Assembly (NCBI GenBank): GCA_008921705.1
Contig: VFFE01006702.1
Span: 793,931 to 857,930 of the forward strand
DNA: 64,000 bases
Direction: 5' to 3'
Source of the DNA: Burhinus oedicnemus
Lineage: Eukaryota > Chordata > Aves > Charadriiformes > Burhinidae
In this document: one piece after another, positions 12,766-27,026 of the stretch
Numbering within the stretch: position 1 is the first letter of the stretch
Layout of the letters: each line of letters starts with the position of its first letter
Translations under genes and position numbers: made by a program
The notes under the pieces: model-generated
Database searches by the model: none
The model's input: only the letters and a program-made list of their open reading frames with translations
Told to the model about the DNA's origin: nothing

Positions 12766-13606
12766 AATTGTCCCTGAAAAATACCCCCCGTGAACCAGGC
12801 AGCTGTGCTCATAAAAAAGGTATTTGTATATGCAAGTTCCAGATTTGCATATGTGATTACCTGGGCATGTTCATAGTTTGCAGACAACAAATAAGCTTTA
12901 GTTTTTTGAATATGAGTCTGCTAGAACAGTAAGAAACAAAATCATCCTGCAGGCATACCTACTGTTTTAAATCAATTCTTCAGTTGGTATAATAGTTAAT
13001 ATTTAATAAGAGTCTACATTTTAAAAAGGAAGTAGGGATATAATACACACTGAAGCGACATACGTATCTTCACGACTCCAATGGATGTGAAAGCTTCCTT
13101 GTAAATAATTTCACTTTGTCCTAGGCAAATCAGCTGCATAGTGGAGGAGGCTTTATGCGTGGCATGAGAAGAGGTCAGACTCCCCCCTCGGTAGGAACGC
13201 ACAGCTCCCTGTATCACTAAGTCATTCGTGACACAGCGTAGAAGGGATTATGCTCCTTTCATTTCTAAGTGGGCTGCAAAGTCCTTCGGTTTGACTTCTC
13301 ACCAAGGGTTTCTGAATCGCAGCGGCTGTTGCGATCAGTCTGGTCTCTCCTCTCTGTACGTTTGACTGAGACACGGGTTGGCCTGAAGAGACACACCACG
13401 GGCTGTGAAGGAAAAAAGAAGTGGTACCCAGTGCGTTCTCCATTCTGAGACAGTGCTGGTGGGTTTGGGCTATATGCTTATTTTTCTATACTCTCGCTCG
13501 GTGAGTGTATCCTATTTTGCTTTGCTTCAATTAGATCAGTTACATGTGTAGCCTGTACAAAAACAGATTGCAGGGCTGTTACCTGCACAAACTCACATAC
13601 AAGATT

Positions 13607-13614
13607 TGTGGTTA
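13607..13614 (+). promoter_or_regulatory. RUNX consensus site
   Basis: Exact TGTGGTTA, third site of the cluster downstream of the Runt exon. Binding is inferred. Confidence 0.4.
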
Positions 13615-14874
13615 GACATATCAAAACATGCATGCTGTGTACTGAAGGGATTTAAAATTATATCAGCCTTCTAGTATTGAGACTAGAATCAAAATAAAAA
13701 CTGCCAGATTAGTGTTTCTAGTCTCAGTAATCGATATTTGGGAACATTCATGCTTACAGATCCATCACTCGCTTGCTTGAGCTAAAGGAATTAGAAGAAT
13801 ACTGAGATGTATTTTCTAAGATGTCCCGATTCAAAAGAAATCTGTAGAAGACAGTAATGGGAACAAAATTAGATACTGCTGTCTTACAGATATCTAGAAA
13901 AAACATGCTGAAGTCCAAAACCAAATGCAGCAACAGCTTTTGATTCATTTAATTTATGTTTATAATGGTTCTCAGACAGTCTGAATTCTAGTGAGTGCCT
14001 GCATTCTCTGTGAAAAATGCTGGAAGGTAAGGGGGCATTTCTGAGGATGGAGGGCATCTGAGACAAAAGTCAGAACTTCATACCAGGACGATTTTCAGTG
14101 AAATTTACAGGACATAGAAATACCATTTTTTTTAAACCTTTAAGATTGATTAAGTTAAGAAATAACAGAAACATTTTCTTTTGTCTTCAGAAAATGTCAG
14201 ATCAAGAGCAGTTTCTGAGCCAGAATTAGACGGGTTCTCAAAGTGCTTTTTTTAATGCAAAAGCACAGCCTCTTCAACCAGGCATGCTTGGGGAAAAAGC
14301 TTCAAAAAGCAATACAAAGCAGGATTTGAAAGCATTTATGGAAAACAGAAAGATACTCAAACCAAGGGCTCCAAAAGCAAATATGCAAAGGACAGACTTT
14401 TTGGCTCACTGGGATGTGTGGAGATGTCATGATAGGTGCCGATAACACGGTGTGTATTATCACGTGTGCCACCTTCGCTCTGCACAAAGGCCTGCAGACT
14501 TTGGGTTCTTGCACATCCCATTGTACATTTGGTCATGGTTATTGTGATGGCTAGGTCTTTTCCTAGCAGCATATTTGCCTATGTAATTACTGGATTTGCA
14601 TTTACAACTATGATAACTACTCGCGCACAGGACTTACACCATTGTCCTTTTTTTTGCCGTTGAATTCCTGGCTGTCCCTACCCATGCGATACTTCTCATC
14701 AAATTGTCGTGGCTTGTAAAGACCGCCAAGCTACTTAAGAATCTGTCTCTTCCTCCACTGCTTTCATTATGTATTTTTAAAATCTCTTTTGAACTTAGCA
14801 TTTTCATTCTCCAGCTCTGAATAAATGCTTATTTTCAAAATTTTTTATAAAAAGAAATAATACTGCACTGTCAG

Positions 14875-14940
14875 GGAGAAGGGCAAGATGACCTAACCCA
14901 TCGTTTTCTTCTCCAACTTCTATGATTCTATGATTCATAA
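14875..14940 (+). repeat. CR1-like LINE 3' tail (short relic)
   Basis: A stretch resembling the avian CR1 3' end ('gatgacct ... ttctccaac') runs into ttctatgattctatgattc, the typical CR1 octamer repeat tail. Only the extreme 3' end is present, as is usual for 5'-truncated CR1 copies. No open reading frame of the element remains. Confidence 0.65.
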
Positions 14941-17126
14941 AGCAATTTGTGTTTTTATGAGCTAAATCCATGGGGAAAATCATTAGCAGTAACCAGATCA
15001 AGAGTAGTGCTCCTGATGAAAATACTTTTGGTTAGGAAACTTGGTAGAAATAGTATGACTCTTAAATTAAATATTTCCCTTAGGCCGTTTGACCTACTGT
15101 TTATGTCTGTTGAAAAATTAGGTTTTCTTCTTTTGACTGCTTCTTTCTGTTTTTCTCATTGAATTGTTTTAACCTACATAGCTCTGAAAAATTCACTAAT
15201 GGAGCAGGTGCCTGAAAATGGCGCAAAATGAAAAGGCTACATAGATTTAACTCCAGTGGGCCTGAAATGTCCAAGGTTCAGCTGGGCATTAAATGTGATT
15301 ATCCCATGTTGGATATGTGGTTTTCCCAAATACTTTTTTGGCATCCTTATATCAAAGGGCAGGATGCTGAGGAGCGGAGAGAGAGAGAATAATATTGCTG
15401 AGCAGGATTTGAGAAGGCACATAAAGAGCTGCTGGCCCAAGAAGCGCCTTTTTAGGAATGGAAATTTTCTTCTGCAAAGCTAGCTGGGGGCAGGGTGGAT
15501 GCATCTTTGGTCAACCACAGTTAAGGGCACCCTCAGACCCTGATCTGAAGAGATCTCATCTCACTTGTAAGGTTCAACGAAAGACCATGGCCTGTAGCTA
15601 TCCTGAAGGAAATCTTCAAATGTCCCCTTGCTCGGCCTGAGGTCTTTCTTAGGGAATCCCCAAGGGCTGGTGGTGGTAAGTGCACCTGGTCTGCTTATCC
15701 TTTCCCCTGCCCCATCCAACCTTTGCCCACAGACCTTGGAATCCCAGAGCAGCTTCTGGGAGGAGAGTTGACAGAGCCTGCGAGGGGCTAGCATCACCCA
15801 TCCTGTGGCAGAAGCGAGGAAGACTCTGCATGTCAGGCTGGGGAGGGATGATTCCTCTGAGGGTTTCACATCACTTCCACCTTCAGACTTTCATGCAAGG
15901 AAAAGCCAAACCATTCCTCAAAAACCTTTTTCATCTCAGTGAGTTGAAATAATATTACATGCCTTAATTTCTTGCTTGCTTTCTGCTGCAAATGCCTCCA
16001 ACTGTTGGAAACTGAGACTAACATGTACCAACGAACAATTTAGAAAACATGAAAAAATGAATCATCATGTCATTGCAATAAACCCACCATAAAAATTTCA
16101 GTCATGGCTTATCAGATCCTTCCATTCACCTGGAGACTTACAGTGCCTAAAGGTTACCTAGCAGAAAACAGGTAGAGGAAAAGGTGGTGCTTACAAGTTG
16201 ATTGTCCATATAACAGAAATGCAACTGGGACTCTTTCTTCCTTTGCTACCACTAGCTGTGTGCTTTGCAGCACACCACCCTCTCAGTATCACAACCCAAC
16301 TTTGCTAATAGCTTTTTAAAAAATCTTGGCTAAGGTACTTGCCCCCGAGAGCTTCCAACCTAAATACACCATGTAGACAGAAGAAAGGGATGGGCTGCAA
16401 GAAAAGCCGACGGTTGCGCTGTGCTGGGTCTGTGCCTGTGTGTTTGTGTCCCCCCGTCCTATTGTCTGGGTAACACTGATGTGGGTGGACTAGTGCTTAA
16501 ATTATGGGTGTGCTCTGGGGACATTTGTAGTTGGCTTGTGCAATGGTTATGTGCAAGCGTGCGGCAGCTGGGGGAAGTTACAAAACATGGCTAGCTCAAA
16601 GTCACACAATGTGACGATGTGTTGCTGCCTCTAAATGGGTACGGCTAGGTAGGGGATTGCTGTTGGTTTCCTTTCTCTGTGTGCGTGTCATCAAAGGATG
16701 GACAAAGAAGAGCAACTGAATCCATTTAGATAAAAAAAAAGCGGTGTATTATTGGAAGGAAACGCTTGCAGACTGAAGGAGCTGTTTCTGAACAGGCAGG
16801 ACAGTCCTAGCAGCCCCCTGGCAGCCAGACCAGCTCCGCAGTCCCCCGGAGTCCCCTGGAGCAGCAAGGGAACAACAGCCTAAAATGTATGTCCTGCGGC
16901 TGGGCACGTCTCCCCCCGCTGTGAAAGCTGTGCATGCCACCAGCCCATTTTTCATAATGAAAGTACACAAAGAGCGAAACAGCAGAGAGCAGTTTGTGCC
17001 TTTGTGACTTGTGTTTTCTGAAGAAAAGTGAAGAGTGAGGGGGAAATCGGCCTGTTTCCATCATGCATGCACTTTCACACAACCACCCTGAATTACTCCA
17101 GTGAGACAGCACTGGGCCTTCTGGCT

Positions 17127-17169
17127 TAGCACAGGACCGTATAGCACAGGAGCATCACATAGCACAGGA
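17127..17169 (+). repeat. Three spaced copies of a 10-bp motif
   Basis: TAGCACAGGA occurs at 17127, 17142 and 17160 (spacings 15 and 18 bp). Probably a decayed short tandem repeat. Confidence 0.7.
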
Positions 17170-18758
17170 CCCCCTGACACTGGATGTTAAAAGTTTGGCT
17201 GCAGAGCAGGACCAGAGGTCGCACGTCTGGGTGCTGTCACCTCTGCAGAGCATCCACAGGTACCTCCGCAGCTCTCGGGTCCCTCATGTCCCAGAAAGAC
17301 CTCTCTATGCCCCACATCCTGGCTGCTTGGCAAGCCCCTTCTCCTCCACGAGGGGATGGCGGAGGAGCCCCCTCAGGGCAGGGGCAGCTCTGGGCTGGGG
17401 TTGCCCCCTCGCCACGGCTGGCAGGGCTAGCAGAGCACCAGCCTGTTGTCTGAGGTCTCAAAGTCCCCTCTCCACCCTGGGGCGGGGGGGGCGTTCACTG
17501 GCAGCAGGAACCTGAAGCAAAGCCCATGCTCTCAAGCAGTCAGTTTCAGACTGGAAATCATACAGCCGTACCAGCAGGCACGCTACCCATGAGCTGAAAA
17601 GACCAGTAAAAGCAACGTGTAGCTGCTGTAACTACCACGGCACAAAGATCCCTCGGTGCGGGCAAGGTCCAGGCAAGACCTGCCTGGTATGGACTTTAAC
17701 TACTACTGCTACCCACAGCTCCTAAAAGCAGTGCTGATTGTTCTCCATCAGATGTGCAAAGGATTATGAGATTTATACGAATGCTTGGCACTCCCTGGCA
17801 TAACAGTGATAGAGAGGATCCTTTTTGTCCTACTCAATAGGTAGGACCTCAATAGGTTTTTAATACGACCATCCTTGAGGTTTCATGGTGCAGATGCCTC
17901 TTTTCCATATGGGAGAGATGGAACAGGATTTTTTTCCCTGGCATTTATCAGTCTCACTGCTGAGTCAGTTAGGAGAGTTGATGTTGGGTGATGTGAGGCA
18001 GGGAATTTATCATTTTAGTTCAATAGAATTGTCAAATGTGTGCAATATGAAATCTTGTGTCAAGGCTGCTTTTCTGGGAGTGTGGTAGCTCATATATATT
18101 TGCTCGCCTAGTTATCTGTCTGGTTTTTTTTAAAGATACACAGAAGTGTTGACAGCATAAGCTCCTTCCTTGCATAAAGCAGGTAAACAGGAAACCAGAG
18201 TTGCTGCGGTGTGGGCTAGGAACGGTGCTAGGACTGGCCCAGTCCTATAGAAATCATTTCAACTCCTTTTTTGAGTCACTTAATCCCACACAGCTCTTTT
18301 TCCCCCACCTTGAATTAGTAAGATTTTAAATTGAGAACAGGTAGGTAGTTATTTTTCACTTTTTTCACTTTTTTCGCCTTTGTCAACCTTTTTTTTTTTG
18401 CACTTAATATTCATTATTTTATTGCCTAGTGGTTGAACAGCTACTAAGACTGTGGTGAATATTTTTAAGTGTTTACCTATATTTGCATGGTGGGATTTTC
18501 AAGGGCTGTACAGCCTCGGTCCAGCTCTCCTGAAATTAGTGGTCAAGTACTCTGTAACTGTGACAAAAGCAGAATTAGGTGAATATATATTACTTCTGAA
18601 AATGCTTCCTAAGCATTCAGTAGGTCTGACTTTCTCCTGTCAACTGCACTTACCTACAAAGGATGTGTAGCTGTTAAGATGGGTGAATAAGTCTTTGCGG
18701 GGGTGGGGGGAGCATTTTCCATAGAAATATGAAAAAAGACTGCATAGATGCCACTTGT

Positions 18759-18762
<4 letters not shown>

Positions 18763-18798
<36 letters not shown>
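18763..18798 (+). repeat. (TG)18 microsatellite
   Basis: Eighteen uninterrupted TG units. Likely polymorphic, and able to adopt Z-DNA. Confidence 0.95.
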
Positions 18799-18803
<5 letters not shown>

Positions 18804-21800
18804 AAAGTAAAGCATTAACATGCAGCACCCTGGCAAGCAGGTTGGCCGTAGGGGATGTGACTATACGCTGGTGCCCACTGAAGACCCTAGTTCACTGACA
18901 TGCCAAGTATCTTTCCAGTGAAGTTAGTTGGTGGTGCTCCAAATCAAAGATTTCTGAGTCTGGTCATTCATCCATCATGTTTCTTTAGCAAGGACGGATT
19001 TTCGAATGGCAGTCATTAAACATGAGTGAACGAAAGGTTTGCAGTGGCTGCTGGGGCTTTGCATGAGCTGGGGAAGGATGGACTTGTAGCTCAACCCCCA
19101 TGTTGCACCTGCCTAACTGTGGTTTTAAGGGTGTCCTCCTAGAGGGAGGTTAGCTAGCAAAGCCGGGCTGTTGGAGCATCCGTCAGCAATCCTGCTGTCC
19201 CCTCCAGGGTTCACCACCGAATACCTACTGCAATGCTGGCAGATGAGAAAGTTTCCTGCAGGGATGGGTTGGAGGGCAGCAGGACCCGATTGCACACAAC
19301 CTCTGCAACCCACTTCCTTCACCCTGCTCTCTGCAGGAGGTGGGAGAGAGGGCATTTTCTTCTCCGGCTCCTAAAGGGACTGGGTGATGGGGGAGGGAAA
19401 CTCACCATGCCTGGAGTGGTCAGACACTCCCGTTTGCCAAACAAGCTTTTGGCAGTGCTGGGCCTCTTCCGAAGCCTGTGTTTTTGAGGAGTTGCCTTGC
19501 AGATGGGTTTACCAAAACAACACGTGTCTAAGAGACAGGCTGGATGAAGCTGTGTGGCACTTTCAGTGAACAGCCCTGTTTTCTTCTTGGAGTATAACTG
19601 GAAGGGGTGAAAATCCGTCTGCGCTGCAGTCCCCTCCCAGCTTCGTCTGCCCTGGATTATCAGAAGGTGCAGCAGTTTCCTCCTCGCAGGGCCATAAGAA
19701 AACACTGCAGGCTTTTGCTTCACCCTCTGTCACCCGTTGTGAAGAATGCAAAAAGGACTTTTGCTCTGCCTCTCCATTTGTGCCCTTGCTCTTTGCTCAT
19801 CCGCTGCAACTGGGAATTGTAATGAGTAAATGCACTTTCTATTAGTGTTAATGGTAAAGCTTGGTCAAACTGTTCCTGTGTCAGTGCTGCATGGGTTTGC
19901 GCGAAGCGTGAGGGAGAGCAATGGTTGGGAGAAGCCATCTCGACTCTTCTTCTGAATCGTAGAAGAGTTGCCTGTTGCATGAGAGCATGATGGGCTTGTT
20001 AATACCTGAAACACATCTTAAAGAGAGGGAAAGATGGAAACATCTTCCTTGCCTTCTATAATCGTGGAACAGACAAGGAACTGCCTGTACAAATGTGGGG
20101 AGACACAAGAAAGAATTTAACCTGCCACAAATGAAAAGTTTATATATTTTTAATTTTTTTTCATAGCACCCAACCTTTATTCTTCCCTTGCAGAGTGTTG
20201 TAGTTTGAGTCCATTAAGCACGACATGCACCAGGCCATCTTCTCAAGGCTGACCAGTCCAGAAAAGCCAGGCTGTGTCACAACCTGAGCACATAAAGCTG
20301 CAGAAAAATTTAGGCGACAGTGTTGATTTAATTATTAAGGATTCTGTTTGTCTGAGTCTGTTTGCCTCTCCTACCTACACCCTGCATTACGGGCTGTTCT
20401 TCATTACCTGCTCTACCTATCTTCGCAATCTAGCCGCAAACAGTTTTGGTTGACCACACCACTTCCCTCTTGAAAGTTAATACTGTTTGACTCATTCTGT
20501 ACTGCTAACACCAAGCCAAAGAAAACAAGCCAAAGAATAACCTGCTTGTATGCAGTTTGGAAACTTCTCAGAGGCCCTGCTTTCAAAATGCTATACAGTA
20601 GCTTACTATATCTCTCTGCAGCTGCAAAGAAAATGAGGAAAGCAAAAAATGGTTCAAGAACCTAAAATAAAGACTAGGCAAAACCACATGAAATTTATGA
20701 GCTTTCAGTGAACTGCAGTCCTGTGTAGGCACAATGGAGCATTAGTACAGAGGAGGGACTGCTTAGTAACCTGCAGACTAAAATATCCAAACTCCTTTCT
20801 TTGGAAAAACAGGTATTTTCAGCTATTGTGTGGAAACACCAGTCACCAGTCTTGGTAAAAGCAAAGGTCTTTAGTTCAAGGGAAGCGCGTAGCCTGTCTA
20901 TATAGTTTTTTGGGACAGAAGCAAAGTTTTTTACAGGTCATCAAAGTCTGAATGGTCAGTATCCATGGGGAGTAAATTTACTTTTGTGTTGCCAAATTCC
21001 CCTGGCTTACATAAACAGTGAGCCACAGGACTTGACCTTTAAGTTGCAGGTCCCTTGTTCAACTCTGTCTGAGGCTGAATGATGGAGACCTTTTACTGTC
21101 TAGAGATATTTCGGTGGACTGATGAAATGGGTTTCTGCCTAAGCTATTTCTCTGACCCACAATGCCGTGATGTTTGTGCAACGCACTTTCCCATTTGTTT
21201 GTCCTCTCAGAAGCACTGCAAAGGTGGTAAATGCCATCGTCCCTTGCTTTCCCCACTCAGGCTGAGGGAGGAGATCCAGATTCATTCCACCTAAGCTTAC
21301 GCATTTGATTAAGGTACCTGAATTAGGAACCTGGTCCCCTGTATTCAGCAGAGAGACAACCTTCTCCCGAGGGCTGCTCAAATGGCAGCTCAGTCCTTGC
21401 TGCCTGAGCCTTGTGTTTCTGCAGCTTTTCTTTGGACAGAGGTGTCTTTTCGTGCCTGTATTTTTCTTGGTTGCTTGCTGAGCTGTTGGTTGGCTGGTCG
21501 TGCCTCATTCTGCACCTACTCTCTCATACATATCTTCAACGATGATGTCTCAGCCCATGGCTGGAGGGTATTCTTATGGCGGTTTGTACGTGTGGGAAGA
21601 TGCAAACTCTAAAGAAACAAAAGAGGCTTTTGGCAATGCGATGCTTAAGTTGGGAGTCATTCAAACTTTGTCAAGGAGTCAGGATTTTTAAAGTATATAC
21701 ATTGACATGGGGGAAGGGGAAAAGAAAGCGAAGGGTATAATTTTGCAGACTAATTTAACTTTCATGAACAACTTCTTCCCTCCAAACTCCTAGCGCTCAG

Positions 21801-24800
21801 TTCCCTTACTTTTACTTCACTGCAATTACCTAATTCCTGGGGTGAACCCACAGAATAATTCCACTTCCATGACAGAAATAGAGGACACATATATGTCAGA
21901 TTCATCAGAAGTTTTGGTGGATCCATGGCAAGCAAAATAATTGTGTTTTAAGTACAAATATGTTTGTGCATTGCTATTTGTCAGTACAGCACAGGCCTCA
22001 CCAGCAGAGCTGGGGGGAGAGGAAGCATATTTCCTGCCTTGCAGAAATTGTCAAGATTGCTTTTTCTGGCTGAGGTACCTCAGGGTAGACGTGAGGCTTT
22101 TCATATGTTCATCAGGAGGCAGAGAGAGAGCTGGAGGGACCCAGCCAGGAGGAGCCTGCAGTCTCACAGTCAGCACGCTGGCTGGAGAAAAGGAGACCAG
22201 CAGCCTCCACTTGTCCTTTTTCCTGGGGACATTCCCCGCTGGAACTCTCCCGACGCAGCTGGATAATGAATCAGTGATGAAAAGGGCTCTCAGCCTGCAA
22301 TTAGGACACTTACCTGGAAAATAGGAAACCAAAGGGTTTTTTCTAGTATAGACCAGGCAAGAGGGGCTTGATCTGGACTCTCCTGCCCACTCTCGTTTGT
22401 TCCGGGGCAGGACTCTCTCTCATGGCAAATTTTGCTCTACCTATAGCGTCCATTTGTGTGGGTTTTTTTTTTCAAAAAGCAGTGTTTTAAAAAAGAAGAG
22501 GTGAGAAAAAAAATATTGCCAAAATATTGTTTAACTACTGTTAAAACACGTAGGAAAAAGAATGCACCAGCTTCTCAGGATGCCTGTCGTTGCAGTAGGG
22601 CGACTAACCCCGCAACGGAGGTGCAAGAAGCTACCTGGGGTTTCCCCCAGGCTAAGTGGGGAGTTACTGGAGAGCAGGGAACCTGCCATGTAAATCTGTC
22701 TTCACCTTCTTGGTATCAGTGGACACTTGTTCAACACACAGCCAAATCAGATGACCTGGTGGAAAAATTAAATGCTCAGCAAAGGATCATACCTGAAGCT
22801 GGCTGCAGGTACTTGGAATAACAAGCAGGTTTTTCCACAGAGACACAGAAAGGGTGAGGTTTGCCAGGGAGCTGATAGGAGAATTGCACCTGGAAGGGCT
22901 TCCCAGTGTCAGTCTGTCCGTGCTTGCTGTTGCTTGGCATTCTGCTTCTGAAGGGCGGCTGGATGTCAGCCTGGCCATCAAGTCGTGTAACATCCAGCCT
23001 CATTCACATGTTTCCCAGCACCTCGTGCCTACGGTCAGGTCGGGTCTGATGACGAACACTGATTCTGCTGGTAATTACAGACACAGCACGAATAATATCC
23101 TGTCTACCATGATGTTCCTTCTGTCTGGAAAGAAGGCTGGCATTGTACAGTGCTTAAGAAAAACAGCAAAAAATATAATTGCTGATGAGTCTACTCGAAG
23201 CTCTGACTACCATCACCATTATTTTTCCTCACCACAGCAATAATATTTTTAACTGAGCAAAGAGAAAATATCCTACAGTGTGCCCAATTCCTTTTTTAGG
23301 ACCTTTTTACATTTTATTTTTAACACTGTACAAGAGGTTGGTGAGCTCTGACGCTGTCCCGTACTGGTCCTTCTAATGCCTGAGTGCAGTATAAGTCTTT
23401 TCCAAGTGATGGAGGCTCAAGAGGAAACCACTTTGCAGATTGTTTTTCTTTTCAAGTGTGATTTCCTAGAGCCCCATGGGCTGGTGTGTAACAATGGTTA
23501 GTGCCTTACACTAAGCATGTGCACACATCTCTGCCGGATCAGGTCAGGTCTGTTTGAAACCACAGCAAATGGTGTCCTGGAAAAGTTATACTGCTTGCTC
23601 TTTCTGTGCAGACAGGAAATCAGGGAAGAAGAGCGTGCAAAGTATTTTATATCTGGGATATCTGGCACATAGAAAAATATTACTGGTTTATGCACTTAAG
23701 GCACTATTTCTATTGTTAGCAAAATAAAAATGCTTTTTTGCAAGCAGGAGAGCTGATTTTCAAGCATTTGCATTTCCCAGCTTGGTAGTCATATAGAAGC
23801 ACTATACTTAATTCACTTTTGTTTGCAAGAATATATCATTCTTTGCACTAAAGATAGTGTGCTCACTTCCTAGAATAATGTGAAAGAGTGTATTTTCTTC
23901 TCATCCTTCACTATGTACAAAATAATTGGATTTATTTTAGCTCCATGGCACAAAACAATGTTTACCACTTTATTAACTGGGCACAATGAAACATGGCTTA
24001 TTTTCTACCCCACTAGAGCTGGAGCCAAACCAAAGCCCTGAACACAAACAGCCCTGAGAAGAGGAGATGCTTGGATCAAGGTCCAACGTGGTTCCAAAGC
24101 AGCCAGCTTTCATTAAACCAAAGTGTCGGGTCTCCTCAGTCACTCCCTATTTCGACAAAGTCTGGCCAGATGCTGTATTTTCCTGTGTATAATTCACTTT
24201 CTGGGTATGAAAAGTTTCCATTTCCACTTGGGAAAAGCGGGGGAGCAGAGGAGAGGAGAGAGGGGAGGTATTCTGCTCCCCTTGGGGAGAAAGAGCTCCC
24301 CTTTATTAAACTCCCCTTATACTATCTCCACGCAAGTACAACCTGCTGATTTGGAGCAGCAAACTTGTGGATAATACACACGAGAACCTGTGGCATTTCT
24401 GCTCAGCTCTGCCTCTGGCCGGGATGCTCAGCAGCCGTGAGCCAGCAAGTCTCCGTCAGACACCCGGTGCCCCAAGCCCAAACCTTTTGCAGGCGCTAGC
24501 ACCAGCTCCAGATAGTCGGATTTGTGAGTGAGTGAGAGCAAGTGACAGAAGAGCGTACTCATCCTGTGACTTAAAAGAGAAAAAAATGTCCATTATTCCA
24601 TTCCAGCAGTGTTTACTTGTGAAACAGTCCTGGGTATGCACAGGAATTTCGGTAGTTTCAGCTGGCAGAATGAGAGTAGCGGTGCCTTTCCTTAGCCTCT
24701 GTTTTACCTGCTTCTCCCCCTCTGAACCTGAAAGGCATCTAGTGACACTTTTAAAAACTAATTTAAAAGGAAGGTAATGGGAGACCTGTTTCTTTTTCTG

Positions 24801-25619
24801 CACCTGGAGGCAGCCCGGAGCGCTGCTGTTGTCTCCGTGGGGCCGGCCGCGGTGTGAAACCTGGACCGAGCAACTATTCCCAACGGGTGCCCGATGTGCA
24901 CAAAACCGGGGGCTGCCAGGGCACTTTGTTCTTGTTTCTGCATCCACAGCCCCAACCAGATGGCCGCGGGCCAAGCTGAGTGCTCCACAGTCTGTTAAAG
25001 TCTATAAAACTGCATTTCCCTCCCATTAAGAGGGAAAGTACTTTCATGTTGCATTGCTGTAAAAGTATCGGAAAAGCTAATGTTTTCTCTGCCCTCTTTG
25101 CTTAATATTCTGCATAAAAAAAATCTGCCTGACCTCACTGAGACAGTATTTGAAAGGGACAAGGGAGAAAAAAAAAAATGTCCAAAAGTCCCCAAATCCT
25201 GCGGTTAAGCCAAGCAGGCTGGCTGTCCTGTTTATCCCAGTGTCTCAAACGCTGACCTGCAACCCAAGGGGAAAAAAAAATGCTGCCCTTTTCTTTCCTC
25301 TGCTAATACCTGTGAACTGATGCTTGACATAAAGTATGAGGACGTGGGGAGGGAAAGAGGACAGCGGTGCCGTCTCGTGGCAAGTCGTCTCTCTCTGTGA
25401 GCTCTGGGCCACGGTCTCCTTCATTCAACAGCTGGATGTTTGATTGACTTCCGTAAAGTCCCATCTGACTTGCAAAAGTTTCGTGGCAGATCCTCGTGGC
25501 CAAACGGCTGGCTCAGCAGAGCCACACCAGTTTCCAAGTGCCTTCCTGATGCTCTTTTTCATCCTGCATCACGCTGCTCTCCTGGAAAGGGGAAGCCTGG
25601 GCTTGTGGTCACCATGCTG

Positions 25620-25785
25620 AGCGTCTGCCACAGGGTCACTGCCTGACCATGGGCAAGTCACCTCATTTCTCTGTCATTCAGTTTTCCACCTATAAAAGGG
25701 GGATAATAATAGTCCTGGGCTTTACAGGGGTGAACTGAGGATAACTTGCCTGCTCTTTAAGCAAGGTGTTTAGAGGGGAAGTTCA
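25620..25785 (+). repeat. MIR-like SINE
   Basis: A clear MIR core: 'tgaccatgggcaagtca', then 'tttctctgtcattcagtttt', then 'tataaaagggggataataa'. This is the best-preserved of the four MIR-like copies in the window. Sense orientation relative to the gene. Confidence 0.8.
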
Positions 25786-26039
25786 AAGTAAAGCTAATAA
25801 ACACAAAAATATAAGTCACCCTAGCAAAGCTCTGCCTGTGCATTTATAGTGGCTTGGGAAAATCGTTTATATTTGTTACATTTTTCTGACACAGTTCTTT
25901 ACCTTCCTGCTGGAGACCTTCATGCAAAACAGGTTCTGTGCTGCTGCCGGTAGCAGTCAGCAAGGGAGAAAAGCTGAAACAGCTCTTCTGACGGGAGGAG
26001 GGGGAAAGAGCCACTTTTGGAGTTACCTCTTGAAGTGGC

Positions 26040-26690
26040 AATTGCCCGACGTCGTTTCTAGGTAGTCCCCACCAAAAATTACAACGTATGGATGAAAACA
26101 ACAGCAGAGTTCCTCTCGGAAGGAACCGGCTGGCCCTGGTCTTTCCTCCCCGAACGCATTGACACGAGTGGGACGTCCACAAGCCCAAGGGACGAGACAG
26201 ATCTCGGGTTCAGCGGGATAATCTGGCGCAGCGCAGGGCTGCGAGGGGAGGGGGTCCAGGGGTTTTGCTTGGCGCAGGCACGGTGGAGACATGCAGAGAT
26301 GCTCCCGTCAGCTCGGGGGGAGCTGCCCTGGGAAGGGGGTGCCCCGCGGTGACCTCGGCAGGATGCTGTGCCTGGGTCGGTTTGCCCTGCCGGCTGGGTT
26401 GTGTCTGCCCTGCCCGCCACCACGTGCCAGCTCGACACAAATTCAGTGCCTGAGCGAGATTCAGAGGGGAAAGTTAATTCTTGCCTCGCCGGCCTTGACG
26501 CAGCCCTTGTCCCGTGGGCTGCAGAGGCACCGGTCGCCTCCCTGCGAGGCTGCTAGCACGCCGGCTTGCGCTGCCGGGCCGCTTGGGCTCGTGCCAAGCA
26601 GGCAAAGCTCCGGATGCCGGGAGGGCAGCACCGGGGAGGCAGGAGGAGAAAGCAGGGTAGCAGGAGGTCAAACTTGGCATCGGTGCGCTC
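26040..26690. promoter_or_regulatory. CpG-enriched block in intron
   Basis: G+C and CpG density are visibly higher than in the surrounding intron (for example gacgtcgtttc, ctgcgagg, gccccgcggtgacc, ctcgccggcc). It lies about 2.8-3.4 kb upstream of the 192-bp exon. It contains long frames on both strands, which is expected of GC-rich DNA and does not indicate a gene. It could be a weak CpG island or an enhancer; no core promoter element was recognised. Confidence 0.4.
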
Positions 26691-26979
26691 ACTTAAAAGC
26701 AGAAGATGTCTGAGTGGAATTTGAAATTAGGCATAAGTTGCACTGGGGGGATGGATTTGGAAGGACCTGGCTCTTGGCTCCGCAAGCCCTAGGTTCAGCC
26801 TGCTGAAGCTTAAAATAATCCAAATGTATGAGGTATTTTACACATCTTGTATGACTCCGCGTGTTTGCATTCAAGTCCAGTGTTAGAAGCCCAAGGCTTG
26901 AGGCAGCGTCCAGCTTTGCACCGCTGACAAATGAAGCATTTGCTCTTGACCAGCCAGAATGTCAGATAAAAGTCTTTTT

Positions 26980-27026
26980 CATCTTTCTTCTCTTCTCTTC
27001 TCCCCTCCTTTTTTTTTTTTTTTTTG
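26980..27026 (+). repeat. Pyrimidine tract
   Basis: TCTTCTCTTCTCCCC units followed by a run of about 17-18 T. Low-complexity sequence. Confidence 0.85.

Noticed and set aside
18640..18836. Minus-strand frames with THTHTH repeats
   Set aside because: They are translations of the (TG)18 microsatellite.
26291..26713. A 140-residue open frame in the CpG-rich block
   Set aside because: Overlapping frames exist on both strands, which is expected from base composition. No known domain.
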